A DNA stretch of 52,413 bases from Opitutaceae bacterium (GCA_003151495.1 PLXR01000130.1:1-52413); one strand, 5' to 3'; positions 1 through 8,753 are shown, counted from the first letter of the stretch. Notes: generated by a model from the sequence alone, not told the origin. Numbers and translations: made by a program.

Positions 1-612
1 TGCGGGCTCCTGCCGGCGTCCGCGGGAACCCTGCGCGTGGCGGGGCTCGACCTGCGCCACGCGGCGGCGGACGCCCGCTCCCGGATCGGCTACATGTCTC
101 AGCGGTTCTCGCTCTACGGCAACCTGAGCGTGCGGGAGAACCTGAGGTTCTTCGGCAGCGCGTACAACCTCTCGGGCCGGCGCCAGCGCGAGCGGACCGA
201 GTGGGCGATCGGGCAGTTCGGGCTCGGCGGCCTCACCGAGGCCGCGAGCCAGGACCTGTCGCTCGGCTACAAGCAGCGCCTTGCGATGGCCTGCGCGCTC
301 ATGCACGAGCCCGACATCCTCTTCCTGGACGAGCCCACCTCGGGGGTCGACCCCCTCGCCCGCCGGGAGTTCTGGAGCCGGATCAACGCGCTCGCCGCGG
401 ACGGCGTCACGATCATGGTCACGACGCACTTCATGGAGGAGGCCGAGTACTGCGACCGGCTGGCGATCATGGCCGACGGCGAGGTGCTCGCCCTCGGCGT
501 CCCGGCGGAGATCAAGAGGGGCCAGCGCACCGAGGGGCGGCCTGAGCCCACGATGGAGGAGGCCTTCATCGCGCTGATAGAGGACCGGGGCCGCCAGGCC
601 CCCGCGGCATGA
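1..612 (+). CDS. ABC transporter ATP-binding protein (5' end outside window)
   Basis: ATPase subunit of an ABC-2 type exporter; it would power the two permeases that follow. The reading frame is open from base 1, so the Walker A half lies outside the window. Visible parts are the Q-loop region (YMSQRFSLY), a variant signature motif LSLGYKQRL where LSGGxxQR is usual, Walker B (ILFLDEPTSGVD) and the H-loop (TTHFMEEAE). The family is the CcmA/YbhF drug-export type. The stop codon overlaps the next start as ATGA (609-612), which indicates translational coupling. The exported substrate cannot be told; in YbhFSR-like systems an HlyD-type periplasmic adaptor often lies just upstream, here out of view. 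Confidence 0.93.
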   Translation, partial: CGLLPASAGTLRVAGLDLRHAAADARSRIGYMSQRFSLYGNLSVRENLRFFGSAYNLSGRRQRERTEWAIGQFGLGGLTEAASQDLSLGYKQRLAMACALMHEPDILFLDEPTSGVDPLARREFWSRINALAADGVTIMVTTHFMEEAEYCDRLAIMADGEVLALGVPAEIKRGQRTEGRPEPTMEEAFIALIEDRGRQAPAA

Positions 613-1733
613 GCGCGGCCTCGCGGATGCGGCTGCGGGGGCTCGTGCGCAAGGAATGCTCACAGATCCTGCGGGACCCGAGCAGCATCGCCATCGCCTT
701 CGTGATGCCGGTCTTCCTCCTCCTCATCTTCGGCTACGGGATCTCGCTGGACGCCGAGCGCGTGCCCATCGCGGTGGTGGCCGAGCAGCCCGACGCCGAC
801 ACGGCCGGCCTCGAGGCCCGCTTCGACGCCTCGCGCTACTTCGCCCCCGTGTACATGAGCGACCTCGGGCAGGCCGAGGAGGCGCTCAGGGCGATGCGGG
901 TCAACGCCATCGTGCACCTGCAGTCGGACTTCTCGCGCCGCATGCGCGGCCCCGGGGGCGCCCCGATCCAGGTCATCGTCAACGGCACCGACGCGAACAC
1001 CGCGCGCCTGGTGATCGGATACGTGCAGGGCGTCTGGCAGTCGTGGCTCGAGAAGCGGGCGGTCGAGCGCGGCGAACGCCTGGGCGCGCCCCTGCGGATC
1101 GACCAGCGCGTCTGGTTCAACAGCGAGCTGCGCAGCAGGAACTACCTCGTGCCGGGGCTGATCGCGATCATCATGACGCTCATCGGCGCCCTCCTGACCG
1201 CGCTCGTGATGGCCCGGGAGTGGGAGCGCGGGACGATGGAGGCCCTGATGGTGACGCCGGTGACCATGGGGGAGGTGCTGCTCGGCAAGGTGATGCCCTA
1301 CTTCGTCCTGGGCCTGGGAGGCATGGGGGTCTCGGTGGCGATGGGCCTGTGGCTCTTCGGCGTGCCGCTCCTCGGGTCGCCGTGGCTCCTCCTCGCCGTC
1401 TCCTCGCTCTTCCTCCTGGCGGCCCTCGGCATGGGGCTCCTGATCTCGACGGCCGCCAAGAGCCAGTTCGTGGCCGGGATGGCCGCGATCATAACGACCT
1501 TCCTGCCGGCATTCCTCCTCTCGGGGTTCATCTTCGACATCGGCAGCATGCCCCCGGTCGTCCAGGCGATCACCCGGATCCTGCCTGCGCGCTACTTCGT
1601 GGCGTCCCTGCAGACGCTCTTCCTCGCCGGGAACGTCTGGTCAGTCGTGCTGCCCAACGCCGCCGCGCTCGCAGTGTTCGCGGCGGTGTTCCTGGGCGCC
1701 AGCCGGCGCATGCTCCGCAAGCGCCTGGAATAG
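609..1733 (+). CDS. ABC-2 type transporter permease (YbhR/YhhJ-like)
   Basis: Membrane subunit of the exporter, 374 residues. One transmembrane helix lies near residues 26-44, then a large extracytoplasmic domain, then about five C-terminal helices (roughly 180-370). This is the topology of the YbhR/YhhJ ABC-2 permeases. The motif REWERGTMEALMVTP (about 203-217) just after the second helix is typical of this family and contacts the ATPase. It overlaps the ATPase gene by 4 bp and is followed after 9 bp by a second, homologous permease, so the exporter is probably a heterodimer. The substrate is unknown; relatives export drugs or antibiotics. Confidence 0.93.
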   Translation: MSAASRMRLRGLVRKECSQILRDPSSIAIAFVMPVFLLLIFGYGISLDAERVPIAVVAEQPDADTAGLEARFDASRYFAPVYMSDLGQAEEALRAMRVNAIVHLQSDFSRRMRGPGGAPIQVIVNGTDANTARLVIGYVQGVWQSWLEKRAVERGERLGAPLRIDQRVWFNSELRSRNYLVPGLIAIIMTLIGALLTALVMAREWERGTMEALMVTPVTMGEVLLGKVMPYFVLGLGGMGVSVAMGLWLFGVPLLGSPWLLLAVSSLFLLAALGMGLLISTAAKSQFVAGMAAIITTFLPAFLLSGFIFDIGSMPPVVQAITRILPARYFVASLQTLFLAGNVWSVVLPNAAALAVFAAVFLGASRRMLRKRLE

Positions 1734-1742
1734 GAGCAAACC

Positions 1743-2849
1743 ATGTGGCTGCGCGTTTACGCATTGATGGTCAAGGAGTTCCTCGCCCTCCTCAAGGACA
1801 AGCGAAGCCGCGTGGTGGTCATCGTCCCGCCCCTGGTGCAGCTGCTCGTATTCGGCTATGCGGCCACCTTTGACCTGAACCACATCCCCTTCGCGGTCTA
1901 CAACCAGGACCCGGGCCCCGAGTCGCGCGAGCTGGTGGCTCGCTTCACGGGATCGCCCAACTTCCTCCGGGTCGCCGACATCGCCGGCGAGGCGGAGATC
2001 TCCCCGCTCCTGGACAGCCGCAAGGTCATGCTGGTGCTGAATATCGGGCCGCAGTTCACCCGCGAGCTCTCGGCGGGCCGGCCGGGCCCGGTCCAGGTGA
2101 TCGTCGACGGCCGCAACTCCAACACGGCGGCGATCCTGCTCGGCTACGTCTCGACGATTGCCGCGGACTTCAGCGCCGAGCACCTCCGCCAGTCGGGGGC
2201 CTACGCGCCGGCGCGGCTCGAGGTGCGGGCATGGTTCAACCCGAACCTCGAGAGCCGCTGGTTCCTCGTCCCGGGCATCGTGGGGCTCCTCACGCTCCTG
2301 GTGACGACGCTCGTCACCTCGCTGTCGGTCGCTCGCGAGCGCGAGCAGGGGACGTTTGACCAGCTGCTCGTCACGCCCCTGAAGCCCCTTGAGATCATCC
2401 TCGGGAAGGCGCTGCCGGGGTTCATCATCGGCTTCGCCGAGATGACCGCGATCGTCCTCATCGCGACCCTCTGGTTCCACGTGCCGCTGCGCGGGAACGT
2501 GGCCACGCTCTACGTCGGCCTCTTCTTCTTCCTGTTCTCGTCCCTGGGCGTCGGGCTCATGGTCTCGTCGCTCGCGGTCACCCAGCAGCAGGGCCTCCTC
2601 GGCGCCTTCCTCTTCCTCGTGCCGTCCGTGATGCTCTCCGGGTTCGCGACTCCGATCGCGAACATGCCCTTCTGGATGCAGCGCCTGACGCTCGTCAACC
2701 CGATGCGCTACTTCCTGGTCGTCATCCGCGGCGTCTTCCTCCAGGGGACGCCCTTCCACCTGCTCATCCCGCAGCTCTGGCCGATGGCGGTCATCGGGCT
2801 GGTCAACATGACGATCGCGGGGTTCCTGTTCCGGCGGCGGCTCTACTAG
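1743..2849 (+). CDS. ABC-2 type transporter permease (YbhS-like)
   Basis: Second permease of the exporter operon, 368 residues, with the same layout as its upstream neighbour: an N-terminal helix after KEFLALLKDKRSR, an extracytoplasmic domain (about 45-170), then C-terminal helices. The coupling motif REREQGTFDQLLVTP (about 198-212) matches the YbhS/YbhR family. The start ATG follows a GGAGCAAACC Shine-Dalgarno region. It is the last gene of the operon and is followed by a perfect 13-bp stem-loop. It probably pairs with the preceding permease rather than forming a homodimer; that is inferred from adjacency. Confidence 0.93.
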   Translation: MWLRVYALMVKEFLALLKDKRSRVVVIVPPLVQLLVFGYAATFDLNHIPFAVYNQDPGPESRELVARFTGSPNFLRVADIAGEAEISPLLDSRKVMLVLNIGPQFTRELSAGRPGPVQVIVDGRNSNTAAILLGYVSTIAADFSAEHLRQSGAYAPARLEVRAWFNPNLESRWFLVPGIVGLLTLLVTTLVTSLSVAREREQGTFDQLLVTPLKPLEIILGKALPGFIIGFAEMTAIVLIATLWFHVPLRGNVATLYVGLFFFLFSSLGVGLMVSSLAVTQQQGLLGAFLFLVPSVMLSGFATPIANMPFWMQRLTLVNPMRYFLVVIRGVFLQGTPFHLLIPQLWPMAVIGLVNMTIAGFLFRRRLY

Positions 2850-2876
2850 CCTCGGGCCGCCCCGCGCGGACACGTG

Positions 2877-2908
2877 AAGGCCCGCGCCCTGGCAGGGGCG
2901 CGGGCCTT
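2877..2908. terminator. Perfect 13-bp stem-loop between convergent genes
   Basis: AAGGCCCGCGCCC (2877-2889) pairs with GGGCGCGGGCCTT (2896-2908) around the loop TGGCAG. It lies between the 3' ends of the ABC permease and the minus-strand porin, so it can serve both. There is no real T-tract on either side, only TT at the stem end. Confidence 0.75.
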
Positions 2909-2926
2909 GCGGTTCCCGGTCAAATG

Positions 2927-4153
2927 CTAGAAGAGGAAGCCGGTCTCGATCGCGAAGCGAGTCTGCGAGGTGCTCGTCCCGCTGCTTCCGAAGGCGGACC
3001 CGCTCGTCGAGGACGACACACCGACGAAGGAGACTTCGCCGCGGGTGAAGAAGATCCCAGACTGGTAAGTCGGCGTGAAGGTGAGGGACCACGCCTTGCT
3101 TCCGACGCCGTAGAGCAGGTTGACCGATCCGTCGTTGGCGTTGCCTGAGGAGGTGATGTCCTCAAAGCGGGCCGAGATGTTCCAGCTCGTGTTGGGCACC
3201 GCATAGTTGACGAGGACGCCGACGCCCGAGGTGGACGTGGCCTTGCCGATGCCGATGCCCGCGCCCGTGGCGGTGTCCGCGTACTGGTAGTAGCCCTGCG
3301 CCAGCCAGGGGCCGGACGTGTAGGAATAGATCACGTTCCAGATCTGCTTGTCATTGTTCTGGTAGATCGGGGTCGCCGAGGCGCCGTAGTCCGTCGTCCC
3401 GAAGTTGCCCCCGAACACCAAGGCCAGCGTGTTGGACGAGTTGATCGTCCAGGCGGCCGAGGCAGAACCCCAGTTGTAGCGGCTCGAGTAGAAACCATCG
3501 TTCCACGACGCGGAAAGGGCCACGGGGCCCGCGGTGTAGTTCGCCTGCACGCCGCGGCTGACGAGCGGCTCCTGGTTCCAGAGGAGCCCCCTCGAGATGT
3601 TCATGTTCTCGAACGTGAAGCCGTACTCGGCGCCGATGAGGGTCGGCAGCTTGCCGGCCTCGATCGAGAAGTTCCCGTTCACGTACTTGAGGAATCCCTG
3701 CGGAAGGGGGCCGAAGAGGAGGCTCTGCGTGGGGCCGGACCGCGTGTACGGGACGCCGACGGTCGGGAACGAGTACGTGCCCGCCTGGATGAAGAACTGG
3801 AAGTCGCCGTCAACCTTCTGGATGAAGACCTGGGCGTTGCTCAGGTCGGCAAAGCCGTTCTTCTGGCCGGCGAACGCGGGCGAGTCGCCGAGCGCGATGG
3901 CCGTCACGGCTCCCGAGACGTAGATCTTCCCGAGGTCGGGGATGTCAAAGCTCTCCGGCTTCACGTTGACCGCGAGGGGCCCCTCCATTGCGGGCGTGGA
4001 AACTGGCGACGTCGGTGCCGCTGCGGGCGCAGCGGGAGCGGCGGCGGCGGCTGCCGCCGGCGTGGCGGCGGGGGGCGTTGCAGTCTGGGCGTTCGCTGTC
4101 GCTGCGCAGATTGAGAGCGCGCAGAGGTACAGAGGGTACAGTTTCTTATTCAT
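2927..4153 (-). CDS. Outer-membrane beta-barrel porin
   Basis: Putative outer-membrane channel of 408 residues. It has a Sec signal peptide (residues 1-22, cleavage after ANA) and then an Ala/Pro-rich linker (about 24-55). The rest alternates polar and aromatic residues like beta-strands and ends in FAIETGFLF; the terminal Phe is typical for BAM-dependent barrels. It resembles the OmpL-like 'beta-barrel porin-2' group common in Verrucomicrobia and Acidobacteria, but I cannot name a substrate. It is monocistronic. Its upstream spacer (4154-4398) holds the short inverted repeat GCGAC/GTCGC but no convincing promoter. Confidence 0.85.
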   Translation of the reverse strand: MNKKLYPLYLCALSICAATANAQTATPPAATPAAAAAAAPAAPAAAPTSPVSTPAMEGPLAVNVKPESFDIPDLGKIYVSGAVTAIALGDSPAFAGQKNGFADLSNAQVFIQKVDGDFQFFIQAGTYSFPTVGVPYTRSGPTQSLLFGPLPQGFLKYVNGNFSIEAGKLPTLIGAEYGFTFENMNISRGLLWNQEPLVSRGVQANYTAGPVALSASWNDGFYSSRYNWGSASAAWTINSSNTLALVFGGNFGTTDYGASATPIYQNNDKQIWNVIYSYTSGPWLAQGYYQYADTATGAGIGIGKATSTSGVGVLVNYAVPNTSWNISARFEDITSSGNANDGSVNLLYGVGSKAWSLTFTPTYQSGIFFTRGEVSFVGVSSSTSGSAFGSSGTSTSQTRFAIETGFLF

Positions 4154-4398
4154 ACGGTGGTTGTGGGCGGTAGTGAGGTTGTTTCGACGCGCGACCGTAG
4201 TTCAAGTCGCGCCCGCAGGGGGATAGCAGCATTGATGCCATCCACGAAACCGCCCCGAATTTTCTGCCCGTTAAGGCCCTTTGCCCCCGAAACTAACGGC
4301 TCAAGGTGCATGTTTTCGAGTTTTTTCCCCTCTTGGGCGCCCCAGAGCCCCCGCCTTCTTAATGTTTCCTTAACACTCCCGGCCCCCCCCATTCCCGC

Positions 4399-6216
4399 CT
4401 AGTGGTGCTTGCGGGACAGGAGGACGAAGAGCGCGAAAAAGAGGGCGATCTGGAACACGACGATGGCCGCGATCATGAGCGCCATGTGGCTCTTGCCCTT
4501 CCAGGGCTGGGGTGCGCGCAGCCTCTGGTCGCGGCCGGTGAGATCCACCTTGTCCAGGTTGTCGAGGTCCTGCTTCATCTCCGATGCGGACTGGTAGCGC
4601 TTCTTCGGGTCGCGCTCCAGGGCGTGGAGGATCACCTCCTCCACCGCGGGGTTGAGCTCCGGGTTGATCTTTCGCGGGGCCTCCGGGTCGCCCGTCACGC
4701 GGGCGTTCATGACGATGTAGGGGCTCTCCCCCTGGAAAGGGGTGGAGCCGGTCACCAGCTCGTAGAGGATTGCGCCGAGGCTGTAGATGTCGCTCCGGTG
4801 GTCGCCCCGTTTGCCCCGGACCTGCTCGGGCGAGATGTAGTCCGGGGTGCCGAGGGCCGGTGTAAGCCCGACGAAGGTGAGGCGGCGGGCCGTCTCCACC
4901 CGGGCGATCCCAAAGTCAAAGAGGCGCAGGCTGCCGTCCTTGCACACCATGATGTTCTGCGGCTTCAGGTCGCGGTGGGCGATGCCGTTCTTGTGCAGGT
5001 ACTCGAGCGCGTCGCAGATCTGGCTCGTATAGGCCACCGCCTCGCCCTCCGAGAGCGTCTTCCGCTTCGTGATGATCTCGGCGAGAGTCTTGCCCTCCAG
5101 GAACTCCATGACGAGGTAGGGCCTGCTCTTCGGCTCCTCCACCTTGATCACCTTCAGGATCGCGGGGTGGTTGAGCTGGGCCCCGATCTCTTCCTCGCGC
5201 TTGAAGCGCTCATAGCCGGCGATGTCGCTCTCCAGCGCCATGAGCGGGATCTTTATCGCCACGCTCTGGCCTGTCTTCTTGTCGGTCCCCCTGAATATGG
5301 AGGCCATGTTGCTGCGGGCCACCAGGTCCGTGATCTCGAACCTGCCGTCCAGGATCCTGCCCGGGCCGGGCTCGCTCGTGCCGGTCGCGGCGGCTGCGGC
5401 CGCCACGGCGGCCTTCTTCGGCGTCACGTCGGCGCCCAGCGAGGCGCGGGCGGTCTTCGCGACCTCCTCCCAGTTGCGCACCTCGATCAGCTGCAAGGTC
5501 ACGTTGTCGTCGCTCCCCCGCTTCTGGGCGAGGGCGACGAGTTCCTTGCACGCGTCGTAGGGGTGCGACCGGCAGATGATCTCGCGCATCTCCTCGTCGA
5601 GGATGAAGGCGTGCAGGCCGTCGGTGCACTGCAGGACGAAGTCCCCGTGATGGACGAGCTGGGTCGCAAAGTCGGGCTGGCAGAACGGCTCGGCTCCGAC
5701 GCTTCGCGTCAGCTCGCTGCGCTTGGGACTGGCCATCGCCTGGCGCTCGAGGAGCATCCCGAGCTTCACCGGCACGGATGTGGCGATGTGGTCCGTCGTC
5801 AACCGGCGGATCGTCTTCTGGCGGATGAAGTAGGACCGCGTGTCGCCGACGTTCGCGACGTTGACGGCGCCGTCCCGGAAAACGGACGCCACGAGCGTCG
5901 TCGCCATCTTCCGGCCCTTGTACTCCGAAACCGACTTGTCGTGCACTTCGGAGCACGCCGCCGTGAACATCCGGCGCAGGAGCGCGTAGGGCTTGATGTC
6001 GCCGGACGCACCCTGGAATTCACGGAGGGCGGCATCCACCGCGACGCGGCTAGCGACCTCGCCGTTCTCATAGCCGCCGACGCCGTCCGCCAGGATTGCC
6101 GCGCTGCCCTGCTTCTCCCGCGTCAGGGGGTCCGGCGACTCCCAGAAGTCCATCCAGTCCTCGTTGACCGGGCGGACGGGTCCGATGGAGGTGAGGCGGG
6201 CGTAGCGCAGGCGCAT
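4399..6216 (-). CDS. PP2C phosphatase - Ser/Thr protein kinase fusion, membrane-anchored
   Basis: Bifunctional signalling protein of 605 residues that should both phosphorylate and dephosphorylate Ser/Thr on target proteins. The PP2C domain (about 1-250) has its metal-binding residues: NED (19-20), ADGVGG (43-48), GDTR (124-127), CTDG (197-200) and SDDN (235-238). After an Ala-rich linker (268-285) comes a kinase domain (about 290-555) with VAIK (K322), HRDLKPQN (414-421), DFG (434-436) and SPE (462-464). One transmembrane helix (about 578-600) ends the protein, so both domains face the cytoplasm. The glycine-rich loop is replaced by ARSNMASIF (300-308), so nucleotide binding may be altered. 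It lies 78 bp behind the APC permease gene, with a terminator between them. Confidence 0.93.
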   Translation of the reverse strand: MRLRYARLTSIGPVRPVNEDWMDFWESPDPLTREKQGSAAILADGVGGYENGEVASRVAVDAALREFQGASGDIKPYALLRRMFTAACSEVHDKSVSEYKGRKMATTLVASVFRDGAVNVANVGDTRSYFIRQKTIRRLTTDHIATSVPVKLGMLLERQAMASPKRSELTRSVGAEPFCQPDFATQLVHHGDFVLQCTDGLHAFILDEEMREIICRSHPYDACKELVALAQKRGSDDNVTLQLIEVRNWEEVAKTARASLGADVTPKKAAVAAAAAATGTSEPGPGRILDGRFEITDLVARSNMASIFRGTDKKTGQSVAIKIPLMALESDIAGYERFKREEEIGAQLNHPAILKVIKVEEPKSRPYLVMEFLEGKTLAEIITKRKTLSEGEAVAYTSQICDALEYLHKNGIAHRDLKPQNIMVCKDGSLRLFDFGIARVETARRLTFVGLTPALGTPDYISPEQVRGKRGDHRSDIYSLGAILYELVTGSTPFQGESPYIVMNARVTGDPEAPRKINPELNPAVEEVILHALERDPKKRYQSASEMKQDLDNLDKVDLTGRDQRLRAPQPWKGKSHMALMIAAIVVFQIALFFALFVLLSRKHH

Positions 6217-6233
6217 GGGTTTGGGGAAAAGAA

Positions 6234-6266
6234 ATGGCCCCGCTTGCGTCGCGCAGGCGGGGCCAT
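6234..6266 (-). terminator. Terminator/attenuator between permease and kinase
   Basis: Stem ATGGCCCCGC/GCGGGGCCAT (6234-6243 with 6257-6266), extended by a T-G pair and TGCG/CGCA to a three-base loop. On the minus strand it is followed by TTTCTTTTCCCC, an intrinsic-terminator tail. It ends the permease transcript, yet the tail sits inside the leader of the kinase gene, whose ATG is only 18 bp further on. The kinase therefore depends on readthrough or on an unseen promoter. Confidence 0.8.
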
Positions 6267-6293
6267 GGAACTCTTTGGGAAGGTCAGGTCAAA

Positions 6294-8195
6294 TCAAACT
6301 GCCGGCTTGGCAGTCAGGATCATCGCCTTGCCCCTCGCCTTGCTGCTCCTCGCGAAGTAGTACCACCCGTAGATGCCCCAGGCAAAGGCCACACCCAGGG
6401 CGATGTAGGGCTCCTTCACGCTCATCCCGGCGACCGTCCAGGGGCCGATGAGGTAGAACAGCATGCAGGCGCCGTTGGCCAGGAGCCCGAACACCGGGAC
6501 CACGAGGTGCTTGAACCCATTGAACATATGGTGCTCGCGGAACGCGACGATCGCGATGATGCAGGTCGTCATGTAGAGCAGGAACGTGCCGAAGTTGCTG
6601 ATGAGCGTGATGATCAGGAGCGTGTTCGGCAGCTTTGCGTAGGTCTCCGGGGCGAAGATCCCGAAGCTGTACCAGATGTTGTGCTTGTCGAGCGCCGCCG
6701 GCGTCGTGCCGCCGAGATACACGGAGACCGTGATGATCCCGATGACGATCGAGATGATCGCCAGCGTCCAGATGGAGCGATGGGGGGACAGGTTCTTGCC
6801 ATGAAGGAGCCCAAAGTGCGAGGGCACCTCCTCGTCCCTACCCATGGCGTAGGTGACACGGGCGCCCGTGCTGAGGCAGGCGAGCGTCGTCCCGATGAGG
6901 GCCAGGAACACAGTGAAGGCCTGCACGAGCATGAAGGCGCGGCCGGCCTGGTAGCTCCCGAAGAGCCAGGTTCCGACGATCACCATCATGTCCCCTATGG
7001 GAGCCCCCGAGCCGGAGGCCTGGGGAAGCGTGTAGCCGTTGTGGAGGAGGTAGTTCGCGGCGAAGTACTCGATCAGGTAGCAGACCGCTCCCTGGATGAC
7101 GAGGGAGAGGAGCACAGCCCTGCCGATGTCCTTCTTCGGGTTCTTCGCCTCCTCACCCATGGCCGTCACGGACTCGAACCCGACGAGGATCAGGATCGCG
7201 ACGCAGGCCTGGATGAAGACGAAGTTGAAGCTGTGCGGCCCGATGACGGACTTTGCCGTCGGGTGGAAGTTGAACGTCGTCAGCTTCGTCGTCGGGTCCG
7301 TCGAGTAGGCGTCGGACATCGCATAGCTCACCGTGAAGGGTGCCGCGAGCTTCGGGTCCGTGACCGCCTTGCCGTCCTTGTCCGCCGGGACAGGATTGCC
7401 GTCCTTGTCCGTCTGGTCGGCCATCTGGTACACGGGCTGTCCCTTGTCGTCCTTCGTCGGCTTATTGTCCGCATCGAGGACGGGCATGGGCGCGCCCTTG
7501 TCGTCCTTGACCGTGTCCTGGAAGACCTGGTAGTTGACCGCCACACCATTCGAGAGATGGTAGCCCACGGACCCGTCCACGTGCTTCGTGCGGTAGGCGA
7601 TCGCGATCACCGAGAACACCAGCAGCGCGGAGATCTGGATGATGTTGATCGCCATGTTCACCGCGGTCGTGCCCGTGACGCCCCGGAACGCGATGTAGGC
7701 CACGAAGACCGTGAACACGATGCAGAACAGGATCATGAACAGCGGGCTGTCGTAGATGCCGCTGAAGGTGTCGGGCCAGAACTGGTTCAGGAGGTAACTT
7801 GATATCAGGGCCGTGACACCGACCATGCACCCGGGGTAGACCCAGTAGTAGAGGTGGCTGGCCCAGCCCGTGAAGAACTTCATCACCCGGGCGAACTTGA
7901 ACGCCTTGCTCTTCGAGAGGAAGGCCTGCTCGGCGTAGAAGTACGACGAACCGGCGCCGGGATAGAGCTTGGACAGCTCCGAATAGCTCACCGCGGTCGC
8001 AAGGCACAGCAGGAGGGCCCCGACGATCCCAAACCACATGGAGGCCCCTGCTGCGGGCGCGCCATAGAGGGCTTGCTCCTGGAAGGTCAGCCACAGGAAC
8101 GCGCCGGGCGCGATCAGGGCCATCGCGTTGATGGTCAGGCCGGTGAGGCCCAGGGTGGGCTTCATCGTCGGTGTAGGTGTCGTTGTATCAGGCAT
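6294..8195 (-). CDS. APC-family amino acid permease with Asp-rich extracytoplasmic insert
   Basis: Inner-membrane amino acid or amine transporter, 633 residues, longer than the usual 450-550. The N-terminal half shows the APC fold (GLTGLTINAMALIAPGAF, then LSKLYPGAGSSYFYAEQAF at about 74-92). GFESVTAMGEEAKNPKKDIG, seen further on, is the classic APC helix-8 loop motif. Between helices 6 and 7 lies an unusual hydrophilic stretch (about 203-320) with repeated Asp-Gly-Pro units such as DADNKPTKDDKGQP and DKDGNPVPADKDGK. The substrate is not predictable. It is upstream of, and co-oriented with, the PP2C-kinase gene, which may regulate it. Confidence 0.9.
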   Translation of the reverse strand: MPDTTTPTPTMKPTLGLTGLTINAMALIAPGAFLWLTFQEQALYGAPAAGASMWFGIVGALLLCLATAVSYSELSKLYPGAGSSYFYAEQAFLSKSKAFKFARVMKFFTGWASHLYYWVYPGCMVGVTALISSYLLNQFWPDTFSGIYDSPLFMILFCIVFTVFVAYIAFRGVTGTTAVNMAINIIQISALLVFSVIAIAYRTKHVDGSVGYHLSNGVAVNYQVFQDTVKDDKGAPMPVLDADNKPTKDDKGQPVYQMADQTDKDGNPVPADKDGKAVTDPKLAAPFTVSYAMSDAYSTDPTTKLTTFNFHPTAKSVIGPHSFNFVFIQACVAILILVGFESVTAMGEEAKNPKKDIGRAVLLSLVIQGAVCYLIEYFAANYLLHNGYTLPQASGSGAPIGDMMVIVGTWLFGSYQAGRAFMLVQAFTVFLALIGTTLACLSTGARVTYAMGRDEEVPSHFGLLHGKNLSPHRSIWTLAIISIVIGIITVSVYLGGTTPAALDKHNIWYSFGIFAPETYAKLPNTLLIITLISNFGTFLLYMTTCIIAIVAFREHHMFNGFKHLVVPVFGLLANGACMLFYLIGPWTVAGMSVKEPYIALGVAFAWGIYGWYYFARSSKARGKAMILTAKPAV

Positions 8196-8564
8196 AGGTC
8201 GAGGGATTAGGGCTGGTGCGCTTTGGGGCGTGGTTTAGTGGAGCTGGCGGGACTGCGTTGGATTCTGACTGGATGACTTAATGCGGATTTAACGTCCGCG
8301 GTTGTGGCATAGCCGCTTGTATGCCAACGGGTTAATTAAAAACTAATTAAGATTAAGCCACCAGACACTAAGATTTTATTAAGTGGCATAGGCCCTGCTT
8401 TTGGGGCGGGTCCTCAGCCAACCATAACCCACAAACCGCCGGCAGGCGGCACAGATACAACCCATGACCATCACCCGAAAGAGCCCAGCCAACGAGACCA
8501 AGAGCCGGACTGCCTGAGCGGCATCCCGCTTAATTCCCAGCCACAGCCCCTCAACACAATTCCA
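8196..8564. promoter_or_regulatory. AT-rich divergent promoter region with inverted repeats
   Basis: Spacer between the divergent APC permease and the small membrane protein gene. It contains an inverted repeat TGGCATA-N8-TATGCCA (8305-8311 and 8320-8326), and the string GTGGCATAG recurs at 8383-8391. An AT-rich core (about 8331-8382; TTAATTAAAAACTAATTAAG, then CACTAAGATTTTATTAAG) lies between. This suggests an operator for a repressor or activator of the permease, but no promoter hexamers could be fixed with confidence. No gene longer than 17 codons is supported here. Confidence 0.45.
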
Positions 8565-8699
8565 ATGATCAACAAGTTTCTTACCAAGATGAAGGATCCG
8601 AAGGAGCGCAGGCTCTTCTACGCGATCTTCGGCGGAAAACTCCTCGGGGTGGCCGTGTGCTTCCTGATGGTGCTCACGGTGTCGTTCTTCGTCGGCTAG
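8565..8699 (+). CDS. Small single-pass membrane protein (44 aa), unknown function
   Basis: An ORF too short for routine gene finding. Product: MINKFLTKMKDPKERRLFY, a charged amphipathic N-terminus (1-19), then one hydrophobic helix (about 20-43) containing GGKLLGVAVCFLMVLTVSFF. Third codon positions are mostly G/C, as in neighbouring genes. A perfect intrinsic terminator lies 57 bp downstream on the same strand, with no other plus-strand gene in front of it to explain it. No Shine-Dalgarno sequence is evident. It could be a small accessory subunit of a membrane complex; that is a guess. It is divergent from the APC permease. Confidence 0.6.
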   Translation: MINKFLTKMKDPKERRLFYAIFGGKLLGVAVCFLMVLTVSFFVG

Positions 8700-8753
8700 G
8701 CCACAAAGGCCCGCGCGTAGGCGGCGCAGGCCGTCCCCTCCCCCGCGCAAATC

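Noticed and set aside
1641..3092. 483-codon minus-strand frame across the ABC permease
   Set aside because: Antisense to an ABC-2 permease with clear motifs; composition (Arg, Glu, His) is typical of a shadow frame.
4150..4392. 80-codon minus-strand ORF between kinase and porin genes
   Set aside because: No family resemblance, and it overlaps the porin start and its probable promoter.
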